Below are positions 8,533-17,931 of a stretch of DNA of 64,000 bases, piece after piece (position 1 is the first letter of the stretch; the number at the start of each line of letters is the position of its first letter). The stretch comes from Algoriphagus hitonicola (GTDB lineage Bacteria; Bacteroidota; Bacteroidia; Cytophagales; Cyclobacteriaceae), in assembly GCF_900113375.1 (NCBI RefSeq), contig NZ_FOPC01000006.1, positions 155,459 through 219,458 on the forward strand, written 5' to 3'. The position numbers and the translations under genes are program-made. The notes under the pieces were generated by a model, which saw only the letters and a program-made list of their open reading frames with translations, did not search any database and was not told the origin of the DNA.

Positions 8533-9446
8533 AGGGGATAGGTTTTTCCTTCTTCAGACAACATTGAGTTTTCGAAAACTGTTTTGGCTTCGGCCAAGAG
8601 ACCATCCAATACCGTATAACGCGACGAAAAATGGCCTAATAGCAGATTTTTCACTTTTGAGAGTTTAGCTATTTCGGCTGCTTCCATTGCTGTGGAGTGG
8701 AAGGTGGTTTTTGCTCGCTCCAAGTTGTCCTGCATGAAGGTAGATTCATGATAAAGCAGGTCAACATTTTGAATATATTCTGTGATATCCGGGTTGAAAA
8801 TCGTGTCCGAGCAATAGGCGTAGGAACGTTCGGCTTCTTTAGGATGACAATATTCCCGAACGGGATAAAATGATCCATCTGTCCCGATGTAATCCATTCC
8901 TTTTCTTAGAGTTTTGATGGCTTCTAAGGGAAGTTTTTCTTTAAGTAGTTTCTCTTTTATCAGATTTCTCAATAATGGTTTTTCCCGAAATAGAAATCCT
9001 GTCGTAGGTATGCGATGGATCAAAGGGAAAGTATAAACCTTCAGATTTGGCAGATCTGCGATTAAGTTAAAGCCCTGGTCATTGGTCTCCACAAAATGTA
9101 ATCGATAGGACAGCCGATTATTACTCCATTTAAAATGAGTGGTGATGATGTCGTCAAGACCTCTGGGACCATATAAAAAAATGGGACTGCTTCGCTTGGC
9201 TAATCCATAGCTGGATAGCAGGCCAATCAGTCCCAAATAATGATCTCCATGAAGATGAGAGATGAAAATGTGGTCGATTTTGGAGGTTTTGACGTGGTAC
9301 TTTCTCAACTGCAACTGCGTGCCTTCACCGCAATCAATCAAAAACAGTGATTGACCATGTCGGAGCACCTGCGCAGTATGATTTCTTCCGTGTACCGGAA
9401 TAGAGGAGGTGTTTCCCAGTATGGTTACCTCAAAATCCCTTTTCAA
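8529..9446 (-). CDS. rnz: Ribonuclease Z
   Basis: A 305-residue metallo-beta-lactamase-fold nuclease that trims the 3' end of tRNA precursors. The zinc-binding FISHLHGDHYLGL motif is intact. The N-terminal LGNTSSIPVHGRNHTAQ and the late HESTFM and GHFSSRY blocks are characteristic of the short-form RNase Z (ElaC type). Length is normal for that form. It lies between a STAS-domain gene upstream and yhhQ downstream, with 4-bp overlaps on both sides. All three therefore look like one translationally coupled operon, with tRNA processing and queuosine uptake as a shared theme. Confidence 0.95.
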   Translation of the reverse strand: MKRDFEVTILGNTSSIPVHGRNHTAQVLRHGQSLFLIDCGEGTQLQLRKYHVKTSKIDHIFISHLHGDHYLGLIGLLSSYGLAKRSSPIFLYGPRGLDDIITTHFKWSNNRLSYRLHFVETNDQGFNLIADLPNLKVYTFPLIHRIPTTGFLFREKPLLRNLIKEKLLKEKLPLEAIKTLRKGMDYIGTDGSFYPVREYCHPKEAERSYAYCSDTIFNPDITEYIQNVDLLYHESTFMQDNLERAKTTFHSTAMEAAEIAKLSKVKNLLLGHFSSRYTVLDGLLAEAKTVFENSMLSEEGKTYPL

Positions 9447-9820
9447 TCTTCTCCCTCTTCTTCTCCGTTTTCGATTTCGTGAATAAAGATAGCTTCTCCA
9501 GCTTCTTCCAGATTATTGACTAGATTCAGTTTTTTGTCCAGCATCGAAATCTTCAATAGCTTCATGACATGGTCCTGAATTCCAGAAATTAGGAATATTC
9601 CGCCGTTTTTGCCAAACTCCCGGTCTCCGACCAAGAGGGCACTCAATCCAGATGAATCCACGTATTTAACCTGACTCATATCCAATACTAAATTGGAATA
9701 GCCTTCTGCATGAACGGTCAATAGTTCCGATTTTAACGCCGGAGCTAAAATAGAGTCTAATTTCTCCTCCATGGGAGTGAAAACAACGTATTGTTCTTTT
9801 TTATCTATACTGTATTTCAT
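9443..9820 (-). CDS. STAS-domain protein (anti-sigma-factor-antagonist type)
   Basis: A 125-residue single STAS domain. The central LDMSQVKYVDSSGLSALL contains the DSSG motif, whose serine is the phosphorylated residue in SpoIIAA/RsbV-type antagonists. The C-terminal tail is acidic (IENGEEEGED). No anti-sigma kinase gene is adjacent, so a partner cannot be assigned. The start is 4 bp from the purC stop and the stop overlaps the rnz start, placing it between purine synthesis and tRNA processing genes. That arrangement is known in Bacteroidota, but its meaning is unclear. Confidence 0.88.
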   Translation of the reverse strand: MKYSIDKKEQYVVFTPMEEKLDSILAPALKSELLTVHAEGYSNLVLDMSQVKYVDSSGLSALLVGDREFGKNGGIFLISGIQDHVMKLLKISMLDKKLNLVNNLEEAGEAIFIHEIENGEEEGED

Positions 9821-9824
9821 AGTC

Positions 9825-10763
9825 TTATGATAGATGTGATAGAATGGAATTTTCTATCCTTTTTTCGATTTGTTCGGTGGTAGCTTTGTGAAATTTCTCT
9901 CCGGTGATTTTTTCGAAGAGTTCAATATAACGATCCGAAATGCTTTCTACAATTTCGTCGGTCATTTCTGGAATTTCTTGTCCTTCTTTACCCTGAAAAC
10001 CATTTGAAATCAACCATTGCCGTACAAATTCCTTGGAAAGTTGTTTTTGCGGCATTTCGTTTTTTTGGTTTTCCTCATAGCCATCGGCATAGAAATACCG
10101 GGAGGAATCAGGAGTGTGGATCTCATCAATGAGGTAGATTTCTTTCCCAAATTTTCCGAATTCATATTTGGTATCCACTAGGATTAGTCCCATTTCAGCG
10201 GCCATTTGCTGGCCCCGCTCAAAAAGAGCCCGAGTGTACCGCTCTAGGATTGAATAATCCTCTGAACTGACAATTCCCTGAGCAAGAATTTGTTCTTTGG
10301 AAATATCTTCGTCGTGACCTTCGGAGGCTTTGGTGGTAGGAGTAATGATGGGATTGGGAAAGCGGTCGTTTTCGATCATGCCTTCTGGCATCGTGACGCC
10401 ACAAATCAGTCTCTTGCCCGCTTTGTATTCTCGTGCTGCATGACCGGAAAGGTAGCCCCGAATGACCATTTCTACTTTGAAAGGCTCACATCGCTTTCCT
10501 ATGGTGACATTTGGGTCTGGGACCGCCGTCACCCAGTTGGGCACGATATCCGAGGTGGCTTTTAAAAATTTGGCTGCAATTTGGTTGAGCACCTGACCTT
10601 TGAAGGGGATCGCTCGGGGCAAAACCACGTCAAAGGCAGAAATCCGATCGGAAGCCACCACAACCAATTCTTTTTCGAAGATGTAAACATCCCTCACTTT
10701 TCCCTTGTAAAAGCCTACCTGGCCGGGGAAATTAAAATAGGTTTCTTTGATGGCTTGACTCAT
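9825..10763 (-). CDS. purC: Phosphoribosylaminoimidazole-succinocarboxamide synthase (SAICAR synthase)
   Basis: A 312-residue PurC that joins aspartate to CAIR with ATP in de novo purine synthesis. The N-terminus has [10 protein letters not shown], then [19 protein letters not shown] and [22 protein letters not shown] blocks, and [10 protein letters not shown], all standard. It is longer than the 240-residue E. coli enzyme and resembles the about 300-residue form with a C-terminal extension, as in yeast. A TATTTTTG sequence on the minus strand (10787-10780) matches the -7 consensus just upstream of the ATG. It appears to head the purC-STAS-rnz-yhhQ cluster. Confidence 0.96.
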   Translation of the reverse strand: MSQAIKETYFNFPGQVGFYKGKVRDVYIFEKELVVVASDRISAFDVVLPRAIPFKGQVLNQIAAKFLKATSDIVPNWVTAVPDPNVTIGKRCEPFKVEMVIRGYLSGHAAREYKAGKRLICGVTMPEGMIENDRFPNPIITPTTKASEGHDEDISKEQILAQGIVSSEDYSILERYTRALFERGQQMAAEMGLILVDTKYEFGKFGKEIYLIDEIHTPDSSRYFYADGYEENQKNEMPQKQLSKEFVRQWLISNGFQGKEGQEIPEMTDEIVESISDRYIELFEKITGEKFHKATTEQIEKRIENSILSHLS

Positions 10764-10822
10764 TTGCTGTGATTTTTGGCAAAAATAGGAAAAGCTTTGC
10801 CTTAATGCTTTTGGGGAGTGGA

Positions 10823-11911
10823 TTATTTGTCAATTTTCTTACCCTTCTCGTATACTTCCTCTCGGGTCAGTTGTCCCTCTTCATCAAAAAACTGCCGGAA
10901 TCCATCGAGGCGGCCATTTTTGTAATTTCGAATCTCCTGGAGCACCCCGTCTTCCCGGTACATTTTTACTTCACCCTCCAAAAAACCCTCCGTATAGGTC
11001 AGAATTTGATATATTTGGCCATTGGGATAGTAATAAGATTCTTTGCTGACTATATCTGAGCCTTCAATAAACTCTCGTTTTAGGGAGATATTTCCATTGG
11101 GATGATTGACGGTAAGTGCACTTTGTGGGATTCCTTTTTTGTAGGAAATCGTGGATCTCAGGCTGCCGTCTTCAAAATATTCTATAATATCTCCGTCAGC
11201 TTCTCCTTTTTTGTAGGTTCCCACACGGGCTTTCTCTTGATTGGGATGAAAGGCCTCGTATGTTCCATCCAGTTCTCCATTTGAATAATGGATAGATGAT
11301 TTCAATTCTCCATTGGGGAAATACTGAAGTTCCTGTCCATCCAAAAGTCCCTTTTTATAATTTGCTGACAAAAGCTTTTGACCGCTTTCATCAAAAGTCT
11401 CCAAAAGGCCATCAAATTCTCCTTCTCGAAAGGTCACCTTTCGGCTGAGTTGGCCATTTTCATGAAAAGATTCGCTCAGTCCATCTGGCCGGTCATCATT
11501 GAAAAATGTCTGATCTTTTACTTCTCCATTGGGATGGTAGGTGGTGACTTTTCCTTGGATTTGATTGTCGATAAAATTGAGCTCTTGCTGGACCTGTCCA
11601 CCCGGATAAAAACTCCTGCTGACTCCATTTCGCTGATTTTCCAGAAATGGTACCGTTCGGATAGTATCTCCGGTAGCTGGATCCAAATCGATAAATAGCC
11701 CATGTCGCTGATCATTTTTGAGCTGGCCTATTTGCACGAGTTGACCATCTTCACTGAAGCGTTTGACTTCACCTTCGGCCTTCCCGTTGATTCGAATATA
11801 AATTTCTTTGAGTAGCTCTCGCTCTTCGTCATAATAGGTCCGAATAGTATCTTGGGCCGCGAGCGGTAGGCTGAAAAGCAAAGCGAGAATGCAGATACTA
11901 AACTTTTTCAT
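10823..11911 (-). CDS. Exported YwqK/MORN-variant repeat protein
   Basis: A 362-residue exported protein. I took the ATG at 11911, which begins a clean signal peptide ([20 protein letters not shown]); an in-frame start at 11929 adds six residues. The mature chain is a run of about a dozen 22-24-residue units of the form YYPNGQ...L..G.L.G, the antitoxin YwqK/MORN-variant repeat, which folds as a beta sheet. Bacteroidota encode many such proteins, and they are presumed periplasmic or surface-located with unknown roles. The toxin-antitoxin name comes from the B. subtilis homologue, and no toxin gene is present here. It probably follows the thiolase, separated by a hairpin. Confidence 0.8.
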   Translation of the reverse strand: MKKFSICILALLFSLPLAAQDTIRTYYDEERELLKEIYIRINGKAEGEVKRFSEDGQLVQIGQLKNDQRHGLFIDLDPATGDTIRTVPFLENQRNGVSRSFYPGGQVQQELNFIDNQIQGKVTTYHPNGEVKDQTFFNDDRPDGLSESFHENGQLSRKVTFREGEFDGLLETFDESGQKLLSANYKKGLLDGQELQYFPNGELKSSIHYSNGELDGTYEAFHPNQEKARVGTYKKGEADGDIIEYFEDGSLRSTISYKKGIPQSALTVNHPNGNISLKREFIEGSDIVSKESYYYPNGQIYQILTYTEGFLEGEVKMYREDGVLQEIRNYKNGRLDGFRQFFDEEGQLTREEVYEKGKKIDK

Positions 11912-11944
11912 AAAAGAAATCCGCGACAAGAAAATGCCGCGGAT
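11912..11944 (-). terminator. Probable terminator after the thiolase gene
   Basis: A 7-bp GC-rich stem (11919-11925 with 11938-11944) around a 12-nt loop. On the minus strand it is followed by TTTCTTTT just before the start of the MORN-repeat gene. It could end thiolase transcription or attenuate read-through into the next gene. Confidence 0.5.
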
Positions 11945-11954
11945 AATTTTGATT

Positions 11955-13136
11955 TTATAATTTTTCGATGACTATGGCAGAAGCTCCGCCGCCGCCGTTA
12001 CAGATTCCAGCAACTCCTATTTTCCCAGATTGCTGATGCAAGACTGAATTGAGCGTGGTAATGATACGCGCACCGGATGCTCCCAGTGGATGGCCCAAGG
12101 AAACTGCTCCGCCGTAAATATTGAGTTTGGCAGGATCTAAATTCAGTTCTTTCTGGTTGGCAAGTGCTACAGCCGCAAAAGCCTCGTTGATTTCATAAAA
12201 ATCAACATCTTCGGCTGTCAACCCCGCATGTTTGATGGCTTTTGGGATGGCCAGAGCTGGAGCGGTTGTAAACCAAAGTGGATCTTTTGCTGCGTCTGCA
12301 AAACCTCTGATTTTTGCCAAGGGCTTCAATCCCAACTCTTCGGCTTTTTCTTTGCTGACCAAAACCAAAGCAGAGGCTCCATCATTCATCGTAGAGGCAT
12401 TAGCTGCTGTGACGGTTCCGTCTTTTTCAAATACCGGTCTAAGCGACGGGATTTTATCAAACATGACGTTTTTATATTCCTCATCTTCATCGATGATCAT
12501 GGTTTCCCCTTTTCGGCCTTTCAATTCTACAGGAATCACCTCGTCTTTAAAATTGCCTTTGGCCCAAGCATCCGCTGACCGCTGATAGGATTGGATAGCA
12601 TAATTATCCTGCTCTTCTCTGCTGATATTCATCTCCCGAGCGGTATTATCGGCACAGTTGCCCATGGGGAATTTATTGTAAACTTCGAAAAGGCCATCTT
12701 TGACCAATCCATCTACCATTTCTGCATTGCCATATTTATAACCAAATCGGGCTTTGGGCACATAAAATGGTACATTGGACATACTTTCCATTCCCCCAGC
12801 TACCACGACATCATTGATGCCAAGCATGATAGATTGGGCTCCAAACATGACTGCTTTCATCCCAGAGGCGCAGACTTTATTTACTGTAGTACAGGGTACC
12901 TCATATCCGATTCCTGCACCAATCGAAGCCTGTCTTGCAGGTGCTTGGCCCAAGTTTGCGGAAATTACATTTCCCATAAAAACTTCTTGAACTTGGTCGG
13001 TTTTTACACCGGATTTTTCTAATGCGCCTTTAATGGCTATACTGCCGAGCTCCACGGCGGTCAATCCGGAGAGTTTTCCTCCGAAGCTTCCCAAAGGTGT
13101 GCGTACAGCTGATACGATATATACTTCTTTGATCAT
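11955..13136 (-). CDS. Acetyl-CoA C-acetyltransferase (thiolase II)
   Basis: A 393-residue thiolase. It reversibly joins two acetyl-CoA to acetoacetyl-CoA, or works in the last step of beta-oxidation. The nucleophilic cysteine is in NKVCASGMKA (near residue 90), the catalytic histidine is in GGAVSLGHPLGASG, and the second cysteine is in GICNGGGGASA. NEAFAAVAL is also conserved. Length fits biosynthetic or degradative acetoacetyl-CoA thiolases (AtoB/ThlA/PhaA). Sequence alone does not settle short- versus broad-chain preference. The HMG-CoA-lyase-like gene and the AtoE-type transporter in the same window would fit acetoacetate or short-chain acid use, but they are not adjacent. Confidence 0.93.
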   Translation of the reverse strand: MIKEVYIVSAVRTPLGSFGGKLSGLTAVELGSIAIKGALEKSGVKTDQVQEVFMGNVISANLGQAPARQASIGAGIGYEVPCTTVNKVCASGMKAVMFGAQSIMLGINDVVVAGGMESMSNVPFYVPKARFGYKYGNAEMVDGLVKDGLFEVYNKFPMGNCADNTAREMNISREEQDNYAIQSYQRSADAWAKGNFKDEVIPVELKGRKGETMIIDEDEEYKNVMFDKIPSLRPVFEKDGTVTAANASTMNDGASALVLVSKEKAEELGLKPLAKIRGFADAAKDPLWFTTAPALAIPKAIKHAGLTAEDVDFYEINEAFAAVALANQKELNLDPAKLNIYGGAVSLGHPLGASGARIITTLNSVLHQQSGKIGVAGICNGGGGASAIVIEKL

Positions 13137-13183
13137 GTTTATTTGGGTTTAATCTGATTTTTAAAATTTGCTATCGCTAAAAA

Positions 13184-13795
13184 TCACCAATCCGGACGAC
13201 CGGTTTTGGGTCTTTGGGTTGGTCTTTTTCTGTTTTGCTGAATATACCGGAGTTCGGCTGCATTCATACTTTCCAAGATTTGAGCAGCTTGCTCAGGAGT
13301 GAGATTCATGGCTTTCAGTTTCTCTTTAAACTCTTCCATGGCATTTTGTCGATCGGCCAGATTGGCGTCCATTTGATCATTGGCATTTTCACTGGCGGGA
13401 TCCTGACTTTGATCTTGTGGATCTCCTGATTCTGATTCTTTGGCTTTGTCTTCGTCAGTTTTTTCGCCTTGGTCTTGAGATTCTTGCTGCTCACCTTCTT
13501 CACCTTGGCTTTGTTGATTTTGTTGCTGCTCCTGCTCTTGGTTTTCTTGGTTCTGCTGCTCCTGATTTTGGTTCTCTTCTTCCTGTTTTTCTTGCTCCAG
13601 TTTTTCTTTTAGCGCTTGAAGTTTGGAGTCATTGGGAAATTTGCTTAGACCAGAATTCACTGATTTCAATGCATTTTCCCGATCAGTTTTGACATAAGAC
13701 CGTGCAGCCTGATTGAAGAATTCACCGGCAGTTTGTGCTTGAATACTTGATGCAAACAAAAAGAAAAATAGGAGTAAGAATATATTATTTTTCAT
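13184..13795 (-). CDS. Exported Gln/Glu-rich TPR-like protein of the bat cluster
   Basis: A 203-residue exported protein with a signal peptide ending near AQA-like residues 18-21. Residues about 24-65 resemble one TPR-like helical pair (AAGEFFNQAARSYV...FPNDSKLQALKEKL). Residues about 66-145 are an extreme Gln/Glu/Asn/Asp/Ser low-complexity run, predicted to be disordered. The C-terminus has a short helical segment (NAMEEFKEKLKAMNLTPEQAAQILE) and a basic tail. Its start overlaps the end of the upstream TPR gene by 11 bp, so it is third in a VWA-TPR-TPR unit. I do not recognise a specific family. Confidence 0.7.
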   Translation of the reverse strand: MKNNIFLLLFFFLFASSIQAQTAGEFFNQAARSYVKTDRENALKSVNSGLSKFPNDSKLQALKEKLEQEKQEEENQNQEQQNQENQEQEQQQNQQSQGEEGEQQESQDQGEKTDEDKAKESESGDPQDQSQDPASENANDQMDANLADRQNAMEEFKEKLKAMNLTPEQAAQILESMNAAELRYIQQNRKRPTQRPKTGRPDW

Positions 13796-14429
13796 CGATT
13801 TCGACTATTTCTTGTAGACTGGTGATAAATTCATTGTAAGCAGCGACCGTTTCGTCTTGCTGCATAGCTTCGGTCATTACTTGTAACGCATCTTTGAAGC
13901 GAAATTGTTCAACTAAGCGATCAGCCTCTGCTTTTTTGCGTTTGGCAAAATCCGAAGGATCGGGCTTATTTTCGTCCTCATTTTTGCGCTCCTCATCCCG
14001 TTCCATCCATCTGGCTAATAGCTCGTAATTATGGCGCGCTTCCTCATTGAGCGGATCTTGGATCAAGGCTGTTTTAAATTTACTCAGTGCCGTCTCATAT
14101 TCTTCTTTATTTCCTAAAATCACTCCTCCTTGATTGAAGGCAAAGGAGGACAGGATTTTATCGCTGCTTGTGGATGCTTTGTCAAAAAATGCCGCGGCTT
14201 CCTCATCCTGCTCCGCATAATGGTAACTCAGTCCGATATTATAATCCAAAGCTGCTGACTGAATCTGAAATTGCTCCTGAATGGCCAAATGGTCTTTAAT
14301 AGACTGTTCATATTCACCATTTGCATAACTTTCAGCAGCTGTATCGATCGCAGCATTAAGTCGCGAGTCCCGGGTCCAAGAGGAGGGGATCAGGAGAAAA
14401 AGACTGAGAATGATTTTGCTCCAGCTCAT
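13785..14429 (-). CDS. TPR protein, BatC-like
   Basis: A 214-residue exported TPR protein. An N-terminal signal sequence (ILSLFLLIPSSW) precedes several tetratricopeptide units (LDYNIGLSYHYAEQDEEAA, ALSKFKTALIQDPLNEEARHNYELL). A charged linker with KRKKAEADRL follows. It lies 1 bp after the VWA gene and overlaps the next gene, the position held by BatC in Bacteroides-type aerotolerance operons. BatC-like proteins are thought to work with VWA BatA/BatB membrane proteins as periplasmic complexes. The assignment is by gene order plus TPR content. Confidence 0.8.
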   Translation of the reverse strand: MSWSKIILSLFLLIPSSWTRDSRLNAAIDTAAESYANGEYEQSIKDHLAIQEQFQIQSAALDYNIGLSYHYAEQDEEAAAFFDKASTSSDKILSSFAFNQGGVILGNKEEYETALSKFKTALIQDPLNEEARHNYELLARWMERDEERKNEDENKPDPSDFAKRKKAEADRLVEQFRFKDALQVMTEAMQQDETVAAYNEFITSLQEIVEIDEK

Positions 14430-14430
14430 A

Positions 14431-15396
14431 TTACAATTTGATGGTTTTGATCGGTAAAACCATGTCCAGTAAAGATAAAACGAGTCCGGCTAAAAGGAAA
14501 TAGAAGTATTTGTTGGAAGATGTCTCGATAACCCTCGATCCGACTACTCCTCCTTCAAGACGCTCCAGTGAAGCGGTGAGGTTGCCAAGCTCCTGGACTT
14601 CGTCCGAAATCTCAAAATATTGTCCTTCGGTTTGTGCGGCTATTTGCTGCAATGAGGTGCGATCCAACTTGGAAATGGCTGGTTCACCGGTATTAGGGTC
14701 AATAACTACTCCATTTCCTCGCGGGATTGAAGCTCCTTCTTCAGAACCTATGCCCAAGGTGAATACTTTAATACCGGCGTCGCTCAGACTTTCAGAAACA
14801 TCACCGAGATCGTCACCGAAATTTTCCCCATCAGATATCAAAACGATGGATTTGGACTTGACTTCTTGGCTTTGGTCATTCATAAATCGATCCAAAGCCA
14901 CACGCAATGGTCCGCTAAGATCTGTTCCGGCGTTTGGGACTAATCCGGTATTGAGTCCATCGAGATGAAGCTGAAGTACATTTTGGTCAAAAGTCAAAGG
15001 GCACTGCATAAATGCCTCCGAAGAGAAAATAATAAGGCCGATCCTGTCAGAAGGGAAACTTTTGATCAGGTTTTTTAATTCAAATTTGATTCGCTGCAAT
15101 CTGCTCGGACCGATATCCGTGGCATTCATAGACTGGGAAAGATCCACCGCGATGAAAATATCTTTCCCCTCTTCTTTTATTTCCTTCGTAGAAGTCCCGA
15201 TTGATGGACCCGCCAAGGCTATCAAAAAGAGAATAAAATAGAGCGTACGGAGGACTAATTTGGTAACTAGTCTTCGCTTCTGTACTTGAAGTCGGCGATT
15301 GATTAGCCAATAGCGTGTCAAGTAAACCAAATAAACCAGGCCAAATAAGCCAGCCAGTACAATAATCAGATCAATGTCAGGATATGCCCAAACCAT
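14431..15396 (-). CDS. VWA-domain membrane protein, BatB-like (aerotolerance)
   Basis: A 321-residue inner-membrane protein. There are two N-terminal hydrophobic helices (about 8-27 and 48-68). A von Willebrand A domain follows at about 85-280, with an intact metal-binding site: DLSQS (DxSxS), GTDLS and ISDGENFGDD. A last helix lies at about 297-314. This is the BatA/BatB layout from the Bacteroides aerotolerance operon. VWA proteins of this group often work with a MoxR ATPase and a DUF58 protein, but neither is present in this stretch. It heads a three-gene unit. Confidence 0.88.
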   Translation of the reverse strand: MVWAYPDIDLIIVLAGLFGLVYLVYLTRYWLINRRLQVQKRRLVTKLVLRTLYFILFLIALAGPSIGTSTKEIKEEGKDIFIAVDLSQSMNATDIGPSRLQRIKFELKNLIKSFPSDRIGLIIFSSEAFMQCPLTFDQNVLQLHLDGLNTGLVPNAGTDLSGPLRVALDRFMNDQSQEVKSKSIVLISDGENFGDDLGDVSESLSDAGIKVFTLGIGSEEGASIPRGNGVVIDPNTGEPAISKLDRTSLQQIAAQTEGQYFEISDEVQELGNLTASLERLEGGVVGSRVIETSSNKYFYFLLAGLVLSLLDMVLPIKTIKL

Positions 15397-15510
15397 GGCC
15401 TGAAATTATAAAATAAAGCGTACTTATAAAGAAACTTTGATAGGAGTGGTGAGTTTAGATTTCAATCTGAGGCAATAATTAACAAACATTAATTGCTAGG
15501 TTGCGTCTCA

Positions 15511-15518
15511 TAGCTTTA
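15511..15518 (+). promoter_or_regulatory. Possible -7 element of the TonB receptor gene
   Basis: TAGCTTTA followed by C matches the Bacteroidota -7 consensus TAnnTTTG at seven of eight positions. It lies 33 bp before the receptor ATG. A TTG at 15493-15495 lies 15 bp upstream, somewhat closer than usual. The rest of the 147-bp divergent gap holds nothing I can name. Confidence 0.3.
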
Positions 15519-15543
15519 CTACCGATAGATTCCACAATAAAAT

Positions 15544-17931
15544 ATGATGTCAAAATTTCGTTGGGTTTTAGTTCTCCTGCCTTTTATGGCTGTTTTTTGG
15601 GAGCTTTCGGCTCAACAGGTTTTCCGGGGAACTGTAGTAGATTTGAAAACTTCTGAAACCTTGCCTGGCGCAAATATTTACTGGGATTCACAACCCCAAA
15701 AAGGCGTGGTTTCTGATGAAAACGGAGAGTTTCAAATTCCAATTATCCAACTGCCTGACTATTTGGTCGTCTCCTATCTGGGATATGAGCAGTCGGTGAG
15801 GTTGATCCAGGAAAAAGATCTATCGAAGGAGAATCGTTTTTTCCTTATTTCGGATGATTTTGATTTGGCGGAGGTGACTATTTCTGAGCGGAGGTCCGAT
15901 GAGCAGATTCGTAGTTTGGAGATGGGGACCAATCGGGTTTCCCTGGAAACTATTAAAAATATTCCCGCATTATTTGGAGAAGTGGATTTATTTCGAAGTC
16001 TTCAGCTATTGCCGGGGGTTCAAACTGCCGGTGAGGGAACCACAGGATTATTTGTGCGAGGGGGGTCTGCCGATCAAAACTTAGTTCAAATAGATGGTTC
16101 CCCCGTGTATAATCCCTCTCATTTCTTTGGGTTTTTCTCAGTTTTTAATCCTGATGCACTTGATGAGGTAAATTTGTATAAAGGGAATATGCCGGTTTCA
16201 TTTGGCGGACGATTGTCTTCGCTGATTGATGTCAGTCTCAAAGAAGGTAATCGCGAAAATATCAAAGGCGAGGGTGGAATCGGAACTATATCTTCTCGAT
16301 TGACGGTTGACGGGCCTCTTTTTTCTGACAAGTCTTCCTTTGTCGTTTCAGGAAGGAGAACTTATGCGGATTTGTTTTTGAGGCTTTCCAGTAATGAGGA
16401 TATTCGAAATAACCAACTCAATTTTCATGATCTCAGCGGAAAAGCGACATTTTACCTTTCTGAAAAAGATAAGCTAAGTGTATCCAGTTATCAGGGAAGG
16501 GATTTTTTGGGCTTAGACAGCCAGTTTGGTTTAGGCTGGTCCAATTGGGTAAGCTCAGTCAATTGGTCCAGAAATAAATCTGAATCCTTTTATTTTGATC
16601 TTCAGGGATATCATTCTCACTATTCCTATCAAGTGGAGTTTCAGGATCCGGATAATGGATTTGAATGGAATAATCGATTGACAGAATCCGGGATAAAAGC
16701 CCAATGGACTGCAATAGGTGAAAATGGACTTCAAAGCTTTTGGGGTATTCATAGTCAACTGTATCGTTTTTTACCGGTGGAATTGCTTCCATCTGAGACA
16801 AGTGCAATTCAGTCAATCACGACCAATCCCAAAAATGGGGCGCTGAATAATTTATTTGCAGGAATCAAACTGGACCTCAATTCCCGATTGGGAGTGGAAG
16901 GAGGGATCAGGTGGGGACTTTATCAGCAGATGGGACCCGGAGTGGATTACGTGTATGACGGCGAGCGGCCTACAGCAGAAGCGGAGGTATTGGACTCCAT
17001 TCAATATAGAGGACTGGAGTCGATAAAATTTTATCAGGGATTGGAGCCAAGGGTTGCTTTCCGATGGCTGATCAATGATCAACTTTCCCTAAAATCGGCC
17101 TTTAATCGTAATTTTCAATATGTCCAGATCGCATCCAATAGTTCGGCTGGATTACCCATAGATCGTTGGATTTTAGCGGGTAAGTACGTTCAGCCTTTGC
17201 GATCAGACCAAATTTCGATGGGTTTGTTTCAAAATCTTAATGAGGACCGTTGGGAATTGTCCCTTGAAGGCTACTACAAGGATCTCCGAAATGTCATCGA
17301 TCTCCGAAACGGGGCACAGGTCCTTTTTACCGATCAGGTCGAAACGGAGATTCTTGCTGGAGACGGCTGGTCTTATGGGTTGGAATTTTTGCTGAGGAAA
17401 AATGTGGGTAAAACGACCGGATGGTTGGCGTATACCTGGTCAAGAGCTTGGAGAAAAATCGAAGGAATCAGCCGAAATCAAGCCTTCAACCCCAGATTTG
17501 ATCGACCTCATGATGTGACTTTGGTTTTGAATCATGAATTTTCGCCCAACTGGTCTGCTGGAATTACCTTTATTTACACGACCGGGCAGGCGGTTACCTT
17601 TCCCATCGGTACCTATCAAGTGGATAATCAGTCCTTGCCTATATTTTCAGATTTGAGGAATGAAAATAGATTTCCGGATTATCACCGAATGGATGCATCA
17701 GTAGTTTGGAAAAATCCCAATAAAGGCAGAAAGTGGAGAGGTAGCTGGAATTTTAGCGTATACAATCTTTACGGGAGAAAAAATCCATTTGCTTACGAGT
17801 TTCGACAGATATACAACGATGATATAAATTTTCAGCCGCTGGATGGTACGGTGACTTCTTCGAGACAGGGAATAGTCAAAACCTATCTTTTTACGTTTTT
17901 ACCTTCGATCACTTATAACTTTCAGTTTTGA
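15544..17931 (+). CDS. TonB-dependent outer-membrane receptor
   Basis: A 795-residue outer-membrane receptor. It has a signal peptide, then a carboxypeptidase-regulatory-like beta-sandwich (about 25-105, GTVVDLKTSETLPGANIYW). A plug domain follows (about 120-240, LLPGVQTAGEGTTGLFVRGGSADQN-like region), then a 22-strand barrel ending in an aromatic residue (SITYNFQF). It lacks the long SusC extension, so it is not a SusC-type receptor. The DUF4249 gene follows with a 4-bp ATGA overlap, the usual pairing for this class. The ligand is unknown; both members of such pairs are suspected to handle peptides or metal chelates, but evidence is thin. Confidence 0.93.
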   Translation: MMSKFRWVLVLLPFMAVFWELSAQQVFRGTVVDLKTSETLPGANIYWDSQPQKGVVSDENGEFQIPIIQLPDYLVVSYLGYEQSVRLIQEKDLSKENRFFLISDDFDLAEVTISERRSDEQIRSLEMGTNRVSLETIKNIPALFGEVDLFRSLQLLPGVQTAGEGTTGLFVRGGSADQNLVQIDGSPVYNPSHFFGFFSVFNPDALDEVNLYKGNMPVSFGGRLSSLIDVSLKEGNRENIKGEGGIGTISSRLTVDGPLFSDKSSFVVSGRRTYADLFLRLSSNEDIRNNQLNFHDLSGKATFYLSEKDKLSVSSYQGRDFLGLDSQFGLGWSNWVSSVNWSRNKSESFYFDLQGYHSHYSYQVEFQDPDNGFEWNNRLTESGIKAQWTAIGENGLQSFWGIHSQLYRFLPVELLPSETSAIQSITTNPKNGALNNLFAGIKLDLNSRLGVEGGIRWGLYQQMGPGVDYVYDGERPTAEAEVLDSIQYRGLESIKFYQGLEPRVAFRWLINDQLSLKSAFNRNFQYVQIASNSSAGLPIDRWILAGKYVQPLRSDQISMGLFQNLNEDRWELSLEGYYKDLRNVIDLRNGAQVLFTDQVETEILAGDGWSYGLEFLLRKNVGKTTGWLAYTWSRAWRKIEGISRNQAFNPRFDRPHDVTLVLNHEFSPNWSAGITFIYTTGQAVTFPIGTYQVDNQSLPIFSDLRNENRFPDYHRMDASVVWKNPNKGRKWRGSWNFSVYNLYGRKNPFAYEFRQIYNDDINFQPLDGTVTSSRQGIVKTYLFTFLPSITYNFQF

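Noticed and set aside
10823..11911. A toxin-antitoxin system suggested by the YwqK name
   Set aside because: No toxin gene is adjacent, and the repeats are found in many unrelated exported proteins of this phylum.
12228..13022. Several plus-strand open frames of 116-143 residues
   Set aside because: They lie antisense to the thiolase gene, whose motifs are complete, and show no recognisable domain or signal.
13417..13692. A hydrophobic, Leu-rich plus-strand frame resembling a membrane protein
   Set aside because: It is antisense to the Gln/Glu-rich repeat region (CAA/GAA reversed gives TTG/TTC), so the hydrophobic look is an artefact.
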